Notes: generated by a model not told the origin, from the sequence alone. A DNA stretch of 64,000 bases from Kitasatospora sp. NA04385 (GCF_013364235.1 NZ_CP054919.1:4793200-4857199); one strand, 5' to 3'; counted from the first letter of the stretch, positions 38,611 through 47,780 are shown. Made by a program: numbers and translations.

Positions 38611-40011
38611 GTGCGGTACCACAATTCGATCATCGAGCTGGTCGGCGACACCCCGCTGGTGAGGCTCAACAAGGTCTCCGAGGGGATCAGCGCCACCGTG
38701 CTGGCGAAGGTCGAGTACTTCAATCCGGGCGGTTCGGTGAAGGACCGGATCGCGATGCGGATGATCGAGGCGGCGGAGGCCTCCGGCGCGCTCAAGCCCG
38801 GCGGCACCATCGTCGAGCCCACCAGCGGCAACACCGGGGTGGGGCTGGCGATCGTGGCCCAGCAGAAGGGCTACAAGTGCATCTTCGTCTGCCCGGACAA
38901 GGTGTCCACCGACAAGATCAACACCCTGCGGGCGTACGGCGCGGAGGTCGTGGTCTGCCCGACCGCGGTCGCGCCCGAGCACCCGGACTCGTACTACAAC
39001 GTCTCGGACCGGCTGGTCCGGGAGACCCCGAACGCGTGGAAGCCGGACCAGTACTCCAACCCGGAGAACCCGGCCTCGCACTACCACTCCACCGGCCCCG
39101 AGCTGTGGGAGCAGACCGGCGGGCGGATCACCCACTTCGTGGCGGGCGTCGGCACCGGCGGGACGATCTCCGGCACCGGCAACTACCTGAAGGAGGTCTC
39201 CGGCGGGAAGGTGCAGGTCGTCGGCGCGGACCCGGAGGGCTCGGTGTACTCGGGCGGGACCGGGCGGCCGTACCTGGTGGAGGGCGTCGGCGAGGACTTC
39301 TGGCCGACCGCCTACGACCGGCAGGTCGCGGACCGGATCGTCGCGGTCTCGGACAAGGACTCCTTCCAGATGACCCGCCGCCTCGCCAAGGAGGAGGGCC
39401 TGCTGGTCGGCGGCTCCTGCGGGATGGCCGTGGTGGCGGCGCTGGAGGTGGCCCGCGAGCTGGGGCCGGACGACGTGGTGGTGGTGCTGCTGCCGGACGG
39501 CGGCCGCGGCTACCTGTCGAAGATCTTCAACGACGACTGGATGGCCGACTACGGCTTCCTGCCGACCGCCACCGACGAGGCGCACATCGGCGAGGTGCTG
39601 GCCCGCAAGGACGCCATCGAGCACGAGGGCATCCCGCAGTTCGTGCACATGCACCCGGGCGAGACGGTCGCCGAGGCGGTCCGGGTGCTGCGGGACTTCG
39701 GCGTCTCGCAGATGCCGGTGGTCTCCCCGGGCGCCGGGCACCCGGACATCATGGCCGGCGAGGTGGTCGGCTCGGTGGTCGAACGGGACCTGCTGGAGGG
39801 CCTGTTCAGCGGGCGGATCCAGCTCTCCGACACCCTCGACGGGGTGATGTCGGGGCCGCTGCCGGTGGTCGGCTCGGGCGAGTCGGTGACCAACCTGATG
39901 GCGGTGCTGGAGAAGGCCGACGCGGTGGTGGTGCTGGTCGAGGGCAAGCCGCAGGGCATCGTGACCAGGCAGGACCTGCTGGCCTTCCTGACCGCCCGGG
40001 CCGGGCACTGA
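38611..40011 (+). CDS. cbs: Cystathionine beta-synthase
   Basis: This 466-residue PLP enzyme condenses serine and homocysteine to cystathionine (first step of reverse transsulfuration). PLP-binding Lys lies in NPGGSVKDR (about residue 44). The Ser-loop TSGNTGVGLA, the GVGTGGTISG phosphate loop, and DPEGSVYSGG of the CBS class are present. The C-terminal half has two CBS domains (about 330-460: PQFVHMHPGETVAEAVRVLRDF; DGVMSGPLPVVGSGESVTNLMAVLEKA), typical regulatory modules. GTG 38611 gives RYHNSIIELVGDTPLVRL. Together with the gamma-synthase at 47934 it suggests methionine/cysteine interconversion. Confidence 0.95.
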   Translation: MRYHNSIIELVGDTPLVRLNKVSEGISATVLAKVEYFNPGGSVKDRIAMRMIEAAEASGALKPGGTIVEPTSGNTGVGLAIVAQQKGYKCIFVCPDKVSTDKINTLRAYGAEVVVCPTAVAPEHPDSYYNVSDRLVRETPNAWKPDQYSNPENPASHYHSTGPELWEQTGGRITHFVAGVGTGGTISGTGNYLKEVSGGKVQVVGADPEGSVYSGGTGRPYLVEGVGEDFWPTAYDRQVADRIVAVSDKDSFQMTRRLAKEEGLLVGGSCGMAVVAALEVARELGPDDVVVVLLPDGGRGYLSKIFNDDWMADYGFLPTATDEAHIGEVLARKDAIEHEGIPQFVHMHPGETVAEAVRVLRDFGVSQMPVVSPGAGHPDIMAGEVVGSVVERDLLEGLFSGRIQLSDTLDGVMSGPLPVVGSGESVTNLMAVLEKADAVVVLVEGKPQGIVTRQDLLAFLTARAGH

Positions 40012-40012
40012 C

Positions 40013-40083
40013 CGGCCGCTGACCGGCCGCTGACCGGCCCGGCGTGCTGCCCGTCGGGCCGCTGACCGGCCGCTGACCGGCCC
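40013..40083 (+). repeat. Short tandem repeats of CTGACCGGCCG (11 bp)
   Basis: Three head-to-tail copies lie in the first cluster directly after cbs, then two more about 25 bases on. The unit is partly self-complementary (GGCC, CCGG), so the array can form hairpins and may terminate cbs. Confidence 0.7.
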
Positions 40084-40179
40084 GGGAGCGGCCGCCGTCC
40101 GGGTGGAACGGGGCACCGGGAACGGTTGGTACCCGGACGTCACAACCGCGCATCACCCGGTTAACACGGGCAGGGCATC

Positions 40180-40449
40180 TTTGAAGCACGGCAAGAAGCC
40201 GAGAGCGGTGACGGTGGGGGAAGGGAGCGGCTCCCCAGCCCCCACGGTCACCCAGGACACGACCGGTCGGCCCTGACCCGGCCCACCGTGTCCGATCCGC
40301 GGGAGGCGCCGTCGTCCCGCCCCTGGTTCCCAGGGTGCGGCGGCTCCCGCGGCAGATAGCGCGCCGCGAGGCGCGGCTCCGCGAGCTCCCGGGTGGGGGA
40401 GTCCGAGCGGAGGAGGCAGGGCCGGTCCGGGTTCGCCCGGGCCGGCCCT
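40180..40449 (+). ncRNA. Candidate structured RNA ending in a UUCG terminator
   Basis: No gene fits in this 500-base gap, but the sequence forms consecutive hairpins. GGTGAC...GTCACC encloses GTGGGGG/CCCCCAC and GGGAGC/GCTCCC (about 40206-40252). GGACACG/CGTGTCC spans 40256-40294. CCGCGGGAG/CTCCCGCGG spans about 40298-40350 with inner CGCCG/CGGCG. A 14-bp stem with one G-U and a TTCG tetraloop lies at 40418-40449. The composition of paired blocks resembles a stand-alone RNA or leader rather than spacer. The family is not recognised. Confidence 0.35.
40418..40449 (+). terminator. Terminator hairpin with TTCG tetraloop
   Basis: AGGGCCGGTCCGGG (40418-40431) pairs with 40436-40449 around TTCG. 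A second GC block followed by TTTTC lies at 40460-40475. Confidence 0.65.
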
Positions 40450-40510
40450 CCCTCGTGCCGGGGCGGCGCCTTTTCGGCAGGGGGATGCGTCGGAAGGCTG
40501 TGCGAGGCCC

Positions 40511-40516
40511 TAGGCT
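40511..40516 (+). promoter_or_regulatory. TAGGCT -10 element, leaderless start likely
   Basis: The box ends 7 bases before the ATG at 40524, so this gene is probably transcribed separately from the structured region upstream. Confidence 0.5.
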
Positions 40517-40523
40517 CGCCGGT

Positions 40524-40850
40524 ATGACCAGCACCGACCTGCCCGAGCAGGACGCACCGCGCTACGTTCGCCTCACCATCGAGCTGATCGCCGAGATCAC
40601 CGACGAGGGTGCCCTCAAGGCCGCCGCGCTCACCCAGGTCGCCGACGACGAGTACCTGGAGGACGACGAGCGGGCCCAGGCCGTCGAGGCGATCGAGGTG
40701 GACCCGACCGGTTCGCTCGCCCACTTCGTGGACCCGGTGGCCCTGCTCGGCGACATCCCCGGCGTGGAGCTCACCTCCGCGACCTGGGAGTCCGCCAGCA
40801 CCGACTACGACCCCGACGACGAGAGCTGGGACGAGTACGAGGTGCAGTGA
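40524..40850 (+). CDS. Small acidic conserved protein
   Basis: This 108-residue very acidic protein (TSTDLPEQDAPRYVRLTIELIAEITDEGALKAAALTQV, with a DYDPDDESWDEYEVQ tail) has no signal peptide, transmembrane segment or recognised motif. The pattern resembles short conserved actinobacterial proteins of unknown function. It is followed by a clean intrinsic terminator, so it is monocistronic. Confidence 0.78.
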   Translation: MTSTDLPEQDAPRYVRLTIELIAEITDEGALKAAALTQVADDEYLEDDERAQAVEAIEVDPTGSLAHFVDPVALLGDIPGVELTSATWESASTDYDPDDESWDEYEVQ

Positions 40851-40887
40851 CACCCCGTCCCGCTCCACCCCGTTCCACCCGTGCGAG

Positions 40888-40916
40888 AGCCCGGTCCGGT
40901 AGCCCCGGACCGGGCT
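40888..40916 (+). terminator. Intrinsic terminator, 12-bp stem with T-run
   Basis: AGCCCGGTCCGG (40888-40899) pairs exactly with 40905-40916 around a 5-nt loop and is followed by TTTTG. Confidence 0.9.
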
Positions 40917-40997
40917 TTTGTCCGTTCTGCGGGTCACTTGGGTACTCTCGTACGATCTGCACATAAATGAGTGATCTGGTGATCGAGGAGCGTGGAC

Positions 40998-42269
40998 GTG
41001 ACCGCAGCGGAGAAGCAGGACCGGCCGCGCGGCGGCAACTGGAGCCGGCGCGGGGTGCTCTCCGGACTGCTGGGCGCTCCGGTGCTGCTGGTCGCGGCCT
41101 GTTCGGGCGGGGACAAGTCCGGCACCCCGAGCGCCTCCGGTTCGGCCCCCGCCGGGGGCGGGGCCTCGGGCAGCCCGTCCACCAGCCCCAAGGCCTCGGT
41201 CGCCGAGATCACGATCAAGCCCGCCGACGGCACCACCGCCGCGCCGTTCACCGAGCCGGTCACCGTCACCGTGCTGAACGGCACCCTGACCTCGGTGGAC
41301 GTCACCGACGGCACCGGCAAGGCGATAGCGGGACGGTTCTCCGACGACAAGGCCGGCTGGACCTCCACCGCCACGCTCTCCAGCGGCAGCCGGTACAGCG
41401 TCGCGGCCTCCGCCGTGGACGGCGACCAGCGCCCGGCCGACGCCAACGCGAGCTTCTCCACCGCCTCCCCGGCCAACACCTTCGTCGGCTACTTCACCCC
41501 CGAGGACGGCACCACCGTCGGCGTCGGCATGCCGGTGTCGATCAACTTCAACAAGGCGATCACCGACCGCAAGGCCGTCCAGCAGGCGATCACCGTGGTC
41601 GCCGACCCGCCGGTGGAGGTCGTCGGCCACTGGTTCGACGCCACCCGGATCGACTTCCGCCCCCGGGAGTACTGGGCGAAGGGCACCAAGGTCACCCTCA
41701 AGCTGCGGCTCAAGGACGTGGCCGGCGCCAAGGGCGTGTACGGGACGCAGTCCAAGGACGTCACCTTCACCGTCGGCCGCAGCCAGGTCTCCACCGCCGA
41801 CCTGACGGCCGACACCCTCACCGTCCGCACCGACGGCCGGGTCACCGCCACCTACCCGGTGATCGGCGGCGCGCCCGACCACCGCACCTGGGCCGGCAAG
41901 CTGGTGATCTCCGAGCGCTACCAGCAGACCCGGATGAACTCCAGCACGGTGGGCCTGGGCAGCGAGTACGACATCCCGGACGTGCCGCACGCCCAGCGGC
42001 TGACCACCTCGGGCACCTTCATCCACGGCAACTACTGGTCGCCCGCCTCGCAGTTCGGCGACGCCAACACCAGCCACGGCTGCATCGCGCTGCAGGACGT
42101 CCAGGGCGGCAACGACCCGGGCACCGCCGCGGCGGAGTTCTACGCGAGCTCGATGATCGGGGACGTGGTCGAGGTGATCAACTCCGGCGACCGCACGGTC
42201 AGCCCCGCCAACGGCCTGAACGGCTGGAACATGACCTGGGCGGACTGGGTCGCGGGCAGCGCCGTCTGA
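40998..42269 (+). CDS. L,D-transpeptidase lipoprotein (YkuD fold)
   Basis: This 423-residue exported lipoprotein would form 3-3 crosslinks in peptidoglycan. The N-terminus SRRGVLSGLLGAPVLLVAACSGG has a twin-Arg-like pair and lipobox Cys (about 36). After a Ser/Gly/Ala linker come two Ig-like domains (about 65-270) as in actinobacterial Ldt enzymes. The YkuD catalytic domain follows with HGNYWSPASQFGDANTSHGCIALQD; the nucleophile is the Cys of SHGCIAL (about residue 361). GTG 40998 is chosen because GAGGAG is 7 bases upstream; an earlier GTG at 40992 sits too close to that RBS. Preceded by an AT-rich promoter region near 40940. Confidence 0.92.
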   Translation: MTAAEKQDRPRGGNWSRRGVLSGLLGAPVLLVAACSGGDKSGTPSASGSAPAGGGASGSPSTSPKASVAEITIKPADGTTAAPFTEPVTVTVLNGTLTSVDVTDGTGKAIAGRFSDDKAGWTSTATLSSGSRYSVAASAVDGDQRPADANASFSTASPANTFVGYFTPEDGTTVGVGMPVSINFNKAITDRKAVQQAITVVADPPVEVVGHWFDATRIDFRPREYWAKGTKVTLKLRLKDVAGAKGVYGTQSKDVTFTVGRSQVSTADLTADTLTVRTDGRVTATYPVIGGAPDHRTWAGKLVISERYQQTRMNSSTVGLGSEYDIPDVPHAQRLTTSGTFIHGNYWSPASQFGDANTSHGCIALQDVQGGNDPGTAAAEFYASSMIGDVVEVINSGDRTVSPANGLNGWNMTWADWVAGSAV

Positions 42270-42455
42270 CGCTCCCGCCGGTCGGAGGGCGAGCTCCGGG
42301 GGCGAGGTCCGGGGGCCGAGGTAGGGGGGCCTCGTGAGAATGTCCTAAACGAATGGTAAAAATATTCGCGTGCGGGGGGACGCGTCATTGTGCTGAGCTT
42401 GCCTCCGCGGCAGGGCCGACCGGGCCCGAACCGTCTCCAGTAGCAGGAGCAAGCC

Positions 42456-43769
42456 ATCAACACCGCCATCCGCCGCCGCGCCCTCCGCGCCGGCATAGCC
42501 GTCACCACCGGGGCCGCTCTCCTCGGCGGCGGCCTCGTCGCCTGCGGCACCGTCGAGAAGCTCAACGCCGGCGAGAAGCTCGAGAAGTCCTTCGACAAGC
42601 TCGGCGACGCCCGCACGCTCACCTTCGACCTCTCCTTCGACGCCGCCGCCGACCAGTTGGTCGCGTTCGGCGAGGCGACCGACTCGCCGATCGAGAAGCA
42701 GGAGGCCGAACTGCTCTCCGACCTGAAGCTCTCCGTCTCGCTGAGCAACACCAAGCCGCTCAAGGAGACCGGGTTCTTCAAGGACGGCTGCTCCGGCGCC
42801 GCCGGTGCCACCGGCGGCGAGGGCGTCTCGATCGGCTACGCGCTGAGCGGGAAGAAGAACGACAAGACCTACCTCGACCTCCGGGTGATCGGCGACAAGG
42901 CGTACGCCAAGGCGGACGTGCGCGGCCTCGCCGAACTGGCCGGGGAGGACGCCGCCACGGTCGACCAGGGCCTGTCGGAGCTGCCGCCCGAGGCCGCCCC
43001 GATCAAGGACCTGATCGACGGCAAGTGGGTCTCGGTCGACCCCGACACGTTCAAGGAGCTCTCCCGGCAGATGCAGGGCGGCCTGCCGGAGCAGGGCGCC
43101 GCCGGCGGCAGCCCGAGCGCCGCGCCCAGCGTCGACCCGTCCGTGCTCCAGCACTTCTGCGACTCGATGAAGAAGTCGCTCTCCGAGAACGTCTCGCTGG
43201 AGGACCTCGGCAAGTCCGGCGACGCCGACGTGATCCGGGTCGCCGCGCCGCTGCGCCCGCTGGTCGAGAGCCTGTACGACTCGTTCAGCGAGGTCGCCCA
43301 GGACGTCCCCGGCACCCCGAAGTTCCCGAGCCGCAAGGAGTTCGGCGACTTCCAGGACGTGCCGAACCGCAAGCTCGCCGCCGACGTGCGGATCGTGGAC
43401 GGCCGGGCCTCGGCGATCACCGTCGACCTCGCCCAGTTCGCGGACAAGACCGACTGGTCGGCGCACCTGCCGCTGCGGCTCGGCATCTCCACCCGGGACG
43501 TCTCGATCGCCGCCCCGTCCGACGCCACCCCGCTCGACCTCGACAAGCTCCAGGAGCTGTTCGCCTCGATGGACCAGGGCGGCGACTACGAGGACTTCTC
43601 CGACGACAGCGGCTTCGACAGCAACGGCCTCACCCCGGCCGAACCGCTGACCGAGTCCGAGTTCGCCCAGTTGAAGCAGCTCGGCATCGACCGGGAGACC
43701 GCGGAGGCGATGAACCGCAGCGGCCTCGCGTTCGCCGAGATCAAGGAACTCGCCCCCGAGCTCACCTGA
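42456..43769 (+). CDS. Exported lipoprotein apparently starting with ATC
   Basis: The reading frame begins after TAG at 42441. The only start-like codon near the RBS AGGAG (42445-42449) is ATC at 42456, 6 bases downstream of it. From there the sequence NTAIRRRALRAGIAVTTGAALLGGGLVACG is a perfect lipoprotein signal with lipobox Cys (about 32); no ATG, GTG or TTG occurs until a TTG at 42657. The mature part (437 residues total) has a Gly/Lys/Asp-rich beta domain (EKSFDKLGDARTLTFDLSFDAAADQ, landmark FDKLGDARTLTF) and a C-terminal acidic tail. No enzymatic motif is recognised; it may be a lipoprotein of the LppX/LprAFG-like fold. Confidence 0.75.
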   Translation: MNTAIRRRALRAGIAVTTGAALLGGGLVACGTVEKLNAGEKLEKSFDKLGDARTLTFDLSFDAAADQLVAFGEATDSPIEKQEAELLSDLKLSVSLSNTKPLKETGFFKDGCSGAAGATGGEGVSIGYALSGKKNDKTYLDLRVIGDKAYAKADVRGLAELAGEDAATVDQGLSELPPEAAPIKDLIDGKWVSVDPDTFKELSRQMQGGLPEQGAAGGSPSAAPSVDPSVLQHFCDSMKKSLSENVSLEDLGKSGDADVIRVAAPLRPLVESLYDSFSEVAQDVPGTPKFPSRKEFGDFQDVPNRKLAADVRIVDGRASAITVDLAQFADKTDWSAHLPLRLGISTRDVSIAAPSDATPLDLDKLQELFASMDQGGDYEDFSDDSGFDSNGLTPAEPLTESEFAQLKQLGIDRETAEAMNRSGLAFAEIKELAPELT

Positions 43770-43793
43770 CGCACCGTCGGTAGGCCGGGGCAC

Positions 43794-43830
43794 CACGGCC
43801 CGTCGCGGCAGCACGCCGCGGCGGGCCGTG
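43794..43830. terminator. Hairpin after the lipoprotein gene
   Basis: CACGGCCCGTCGCGGC (43794-43809) pairs with 43815-43830 (16 bp, one G-T) around AGCAC. Confidence 0.75.
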
Positions 43831-43908
43831 CCGCGTCCGCGCCCCCGGGGCAGCGCGACGTCCGGAAGCCGCCGGACCGGGGCGCCGTCGGGCCGCAGGC
43901 TGGAGGGC

Positions 43909-44457
<549 letters not shown>

Positions 44458-44460
44458 CGT

Positions 44461-44832
44461 TCAGCCCTTCGGCTTCGCGTAGTCGGCGTAGCCCTGCCAG
44501 TCGAGCATCACGCAGGGCACGTCGCCCAGCACCCAGGCGTCGTGGCCGGGCGGGCAGAGCATGAAGTCGCCCGCGCCGAACTCCGCGGCCTCGCCGTCGT
44601 CCATCTCCACCCGCAGTCGGCCGGAGATCACGTACCCGGCGTGCGAGGCGCGGCAGCTGTCGGTGCCGGCGATCGGCTTCACGTGCTCCGACCAGCGCCA
44701 GCCCGGTTCGAACACCGCCCGGCCGACACCGCCCGCCGCCAGGTTCACCAGCGCCAACCGCCCCTTGCCGCCCTCGAACGGGCGGACCTCCTCCGGTTCG
44801 TCGAGACTCATCCGCACCAACCCGGCCATCAC
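44461..44832 (-). CDS. Cupin-domain protein
   Basis: This is a 123-residue single-domain cupin. GWRWSEHVKPIAGTDSCRASHAGYVISGRL contains a His-x(n)-His metal-type motif (EHVKP and HAGYV). DFMLCPPGHDAWVLGD and CVMLDWQG complete the barrel. GTG 44832 or ATG 44829 are both possible; GGAGG is 6 or 9 bases upstream. Such small cupins bind or isomerise small metabolites. It faces the DUF1203 gene with only three bases between the stops. Confidence 0.82.
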   Translation of the reverse strand: MMAGLVRMSLDEPEEVRPFEGGKGRLALVNLAAGGVGRAVFEPGWRWSEHVKPIAGTDSCRASHAGYVISGRLRVEMDDGEAAEFGAGDFMLCPPGHDAWVLGDVPCVMLDWQGYADYAKPKG

Positions 44833-44858
44833 CGTTCACCTCCGGCCGAGAACGACCC

Positions 44859-44892
44859 CGCGCCCCGCCGCCGGGCTCGGCGGCGGGGCGCG
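44859..44892 (-). terminator. Perfect 14-bp hairpin
   Basis: CGCGCCCCGCCGCC (44859-44872) pairs exactly with 44879-44892. It ends the 44944-46080 gene before the cupin. Confidence 0.75.
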
Positions 44893-44943
44893 GCTGACCA
44901 CTCCATCCTCGGCACCCGGCCGGGCGGGCGCGACGCGGGACGG

Positions 44944-46080
44944 TCAGGCGGTGCCGCCCGCGAGGTGGGCGGCGGCGATGACGCGGTCCCGCTGGATGGC
45001 GCCCACCGGGTCCTCGTAGTCCGTCCACGGGCCCGGCACGTGCGGGCCGAGCGCCCGGAAGTGCCGCATCGCGTCGGCGCCGCGGCCGGCCCGGGTGTGG
45101 AACTCGGCGAGCAGGCCGTGCAGGTACCGGATCCGGGGGGCCGTCGCCGCGGCGGCCGGGGCGGCCTCGGCGGCGGCCAGGTCGGCCTCCGCGGCCTCGA
45201 CGGAGGCCAGCACCTCGGGGGAGCCGTAGGCGGCGCTCCGGTCCTCGGCGCCGCGGAACTGCTCGTCCCAGGCCTGGAGCTTGACCGCCGTCAGCAGCGA
45301 GCCGACCGGTGCGCCGGCCACCGCCGCGTCCGCGAAGGCGTGCATCAGCTCGTGGCTGCCGTGCCACTTCGCGCACCAGTACTGCAGGGCCCGCTGGTGG
45401 CCGGCCAGGTGCCGCGGGTCCCGGGCGGAGAGCTCCGACCACAGGGCCACGTAGCGGGAGTTCGCCCAGCTCAGGCCCATGGCGACCGGCTGCTGGACGT
45501 AGAACGGCAGCGGGTCGTCGTCCGCCGCCAGGCGCTCGGCGTCCTTCGCCGCCTCCTCGGCCTCGCCGAGGACCCGGTGGAAGGCCTGGAACTGCTCCTG
45601 GCTGACCTCGCTGGCCCGCCTGGAGCTGCGGATGTTCCAGGCCAGTTGGACCAGGGCCTCCACGGTGATCACCGCGGCGTCCGCGTCCTCGGGCCGCTCG
45701 GCGCGCCAGGCCCGCAGCCAGGCGTCGTCCTCGGCGGCGTTCTCGCCCAGCGGGCCGAGCAGGCGCAGCCGCAGGTCGTGGTCGCCGGTCGCGGCGGCCA
45801 GCAGTTCGGCGGCCGGGTGCCAGTCGCCGGCGGTGGCGGCGGCCAGCGCGGCGTCCAGCCCCGGGACCTCGGGGGTCTTCGTGACGACCAGTTCCTCGCG
45901 CGGGACCAGGCCGTGCTCGGTGGACAGCTCCCGTTCGAGTTCGGCGCGCCGGGCCTTCACGCGCTCCTGCAACTCGCCCTGCAGCTTCTCCACCCGGGCG
46001 GTCTTGGCCTTCGCCCACCAGGTGAGCACCTTCCAGGCCAGGAGCAGGACGAGCGGGATGATGACGATCAGTCGGGCCAT
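44944..46080 (-). CDS. Membrane-anchored helical-repeat protein next to M48 protease
   Basis: This 378-residue protein has an N-terminal transmembrane segment (LIVIIPLVLLLAWKVLTWW) followed by a coiled coil (ARVEKLQGELQERVKARRAELERELS). The long helical domain has landmarks such as AWNIRSSRR, FHRVLGEAEEAAKD, WHGSHELMHAFADAAV and IRYLHGLLAEFHTRAGRGADAMRHF. It resembles a TPR-like scaffold; no catalytic motif is seen. It lies 38 bases downstream of the M48 protease on the same strand, so it is probably a cotranscribed partner. The gap contains an 11-base homopolymer run. Confidence 0.72.
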   Translation of the reverse strand: MARLIVIIPLVLLLAWKVLTWWAKAKTARVEKLQGELQERVKARRAELERELSTEHGLVPREELVVTKTPEVPGLDAALAAATAGDWHPAAELLAAATGDHDLRLRLLGPLGENAAEDDAWLRAWRAERPEDADAAVITVEALVQLAWNIRSSRRASEVSQEQFQAFHRVLGEAEEAAKDAERLAADDDPLPFYVQQPVAMGLSWANSRYVALWSELSARDPRHLAGHQRALQYWCAKWHGSHELMHAFADAAVAGAPVGSLLTAVKLQAWDEQFRGAEDRSAAYGSPEVLASVEAAEADLAAAEAAPAAAATAPRIRYLHGLLAEFHTRAGRGADAMRHFRALGPHVPGPWTDYEDPVGAIQRDRVIAAAHLAGGTA

Positions 46081-46098
46081 CGGGGGTGGTTCTCCAGA

Positions 46099-46109
46099 GG
46101 GGGGGGGGG
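46099..46109 (+). repeat. G11 homopolymer (C11 on the coding strand)
   Basis: Eleven consecutive G (plus a further five-G run two bases on) lie between the M48 gene and its downstream partner, about 20 bases upstream of the partner's start. It is a candidate slippage site and a likely sequencing-error site. Confidence 0.85.
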
Positions 46110-46118
46110 CGGGGGAGG

Positions 46119-47780
46119 TCAGGACGAGGCGGGCACCGGGGCCGCGGCCCCGGCCCCGGCTTCGGCCAGCAGGGCGCGCAGCGGGGCGGTGTCGGGCTCG
46201 GCGGCCACCGCGGCGTCCAGGGCGGCGGGCAGCCGCTCGGCGGCGTCGCCGGGCAGCACCAGGGCGGCGGGGCGGCTCCAGGACAGCTCCCAGCGGGCGC
46301 GCCGGTCCGAGGTCAGCGCCAGCACGGTCAGCGACTCCAGCGCCTCGCGCAGCAGGCCGCGCCGGAACTCCCGGGCGGCCCGGCCGGTGGCCTTCGCCGA
46401 CTCGGCGCTCTGCGGCAGCCGCGCGGCGATCTCCGCGCCGCGGCCCGCCGCCAGGGCGTCCAGCATGGCCTCGACGGTGCCGGTCAGGCCCAGGCCGGTG
46501 AGCGCCCGCAGGACGGGCTGGGCCTGCCCGCGGGCGTGCGCCAGCAGGGTCTCGTGCACCAGGTCCGGCCAGTCGACGCGGCGCTTGGCGGCGGCCTCGG
46601 GGGCCAGTTCGAGCGTCTCCAGGTCGGCGAGCAGGCGCTCGGCGCCGCTCAGCAGGCCGAGCGCGGGCCGGTCCGCGCCGAGGCCCGGCAGGCCCGGGGT
46701 GTCGGGCAGCGCCTCGATCGCGGCGACCCGCTGCCGGATCGGCGGGTGCGAGTCGTACGGGCCGGGCTCGTCGTCGGGCAGGTCGAGGCCCATCGCGGTG
46801 AGCTCCTCGCGCCGCTCCGGGTCGGCGAGCAGGTGTGCCAGGCCGCCGTAGAACTGGCCGGGCATCGGCAGCAGGCCGGCCGACCAGCCCATGGTGGCGT
46901 AGCGGTCCAGGTAGAAGCCCTGGGCGGCGGCCAGCGCCGGGATGCGGCGCAGCGCGGCGGCGGTGGCGTCCCGGCCGGCCAGCGCGACGGCGTGCCGGTC
47001 GGCGGCGAACTCCTGTCGGCGGCGCACCGATTCGGTGACCCGGAAGTACAGCTTGGCGTACTGGGTGAACACCTTGGCCAGGACGCGTTCGACGCCGCCG
47101 TCGCCCGGGTCCGCGTCGCGGGCGCTGCGGCCCCGGGCCAGCCGGTGGGCATTGTCCTCGGCGATCTCGGCGGCCTTCCCGGCCCGGTGCCGGTCGGCCC
47201 GTCGGTGCAGGGTGGTGATGGAGTGCAGCAGCGCGGTGTGGCCGGCCACGGTGACGGCGCCCAGGCGCAGGTCGTTGTTGGCGTAGTGGCCGAACTCGTG
47301 GGCCAGCACCGAGTCCAGCTCGGCCTCGCTGAGGCCGAGCAGCAGCGGCGCGCCGATCGCCAGCCGGCGCGGGCCGCGGACCAGGCCGAGCAGCGCGGTG
47401 TCCTCGGAGACGTACGCGTTGACGTCCGGGACCAGGCGGATCTCGGACGGGCCGCGGACGCCGGTGGCCGCGGTGATCCGGTCCACCCGGTCCCACAGCC
47501 CGGGCTGCTCGGCGCGGGTCAGCACCAGGCCGTTGCGGTGCTCGGAGCGCGGGCGGCGGGTCAGGAACACCACCCGCAGCACCGGGTAGGCGATGGCGGC
47601 GCTCAGCAGCCAGATCTTCACCATGGCGGAGTGGAACCGGTCGGATTCGACGACCAGTTCGACGTTCAGCCAGACCAGGCCGACCACGATGGCCGCGGCG
47701 AGCAGGTAGAAGCCGGCCAGCAGGGCGACGGCGACCAGCGCCCGGGTGGATGTGCGCAAGCCGGTGCGCTCCGTGGACAT
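46119..47780 (-). CDS. M48 family zinc metalloprotease (HtpX/Ste24-like)
   Basis: This 553-residue membrane protease has two N-terminal hydrophobic segments (about 14-35 and 55-72) and the zinc motif HEFGH in LDSVLAHEFGHYANND (about 162-166). A third ligand Glu lies in RRRQEFAADRHAVAL. Family length and topology fit the large actinobacterial M48 group. The extended C-terminus (YDSHPPIRQRVAAIEALPDTPGLPG plus a helical region to the end) is helical. It is divergent from cystathionine gamma-synthase. It would process or degrade membrane proteins. Its operon partner is the scaffold-like protein 44944-46080. Confidence 0.9.
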   Translation of the reverse strand: MSTERTGLRTSTRALVAVALLAGFYLLAAAIVVGLVWLNVELVVESDRFHSAMVKIWLLSAAIAYPVLRVVFLTRRPRSEHRNGLVLTRAEQPGLWDRVDRITAATGVRGPSEIRLVPDVNAYVSEDTALLGLVRGPRRLAIGAPLLLGLSEAELDSVLAHEFGHYANNDLRLGAVTVAGHTALLHSITTLHRRADRHRAGKAAEIAEDNAHRLARGRSARDADPGDGGVERVLAKVFTQYAKLYFRVTESVRRRQEFAADRHAVALAGRDATAAALRRIPALAAAQGFYLDRYATMGWSAGLLPMPGQFYGGLAHLLADPERREELTAMGLDLPDDEPGPYDSHPPIRQRVAAIEALPDTPGLPGLGADRPALGLLSGAERLLADLETLELAPEAAAKRRVDWPDLVHETLLAHARGQAQPVLRALTGLGLTGTVEAMLDALAAGRGAEIAARLPQSAESAKATGRAAREFRRGLLREALESLTVLALTSDRRARWELSWSRPAALVLPGDAAERLPAALDAAVAAEPDTAPLRALLAEAGAGAAAPVPASS

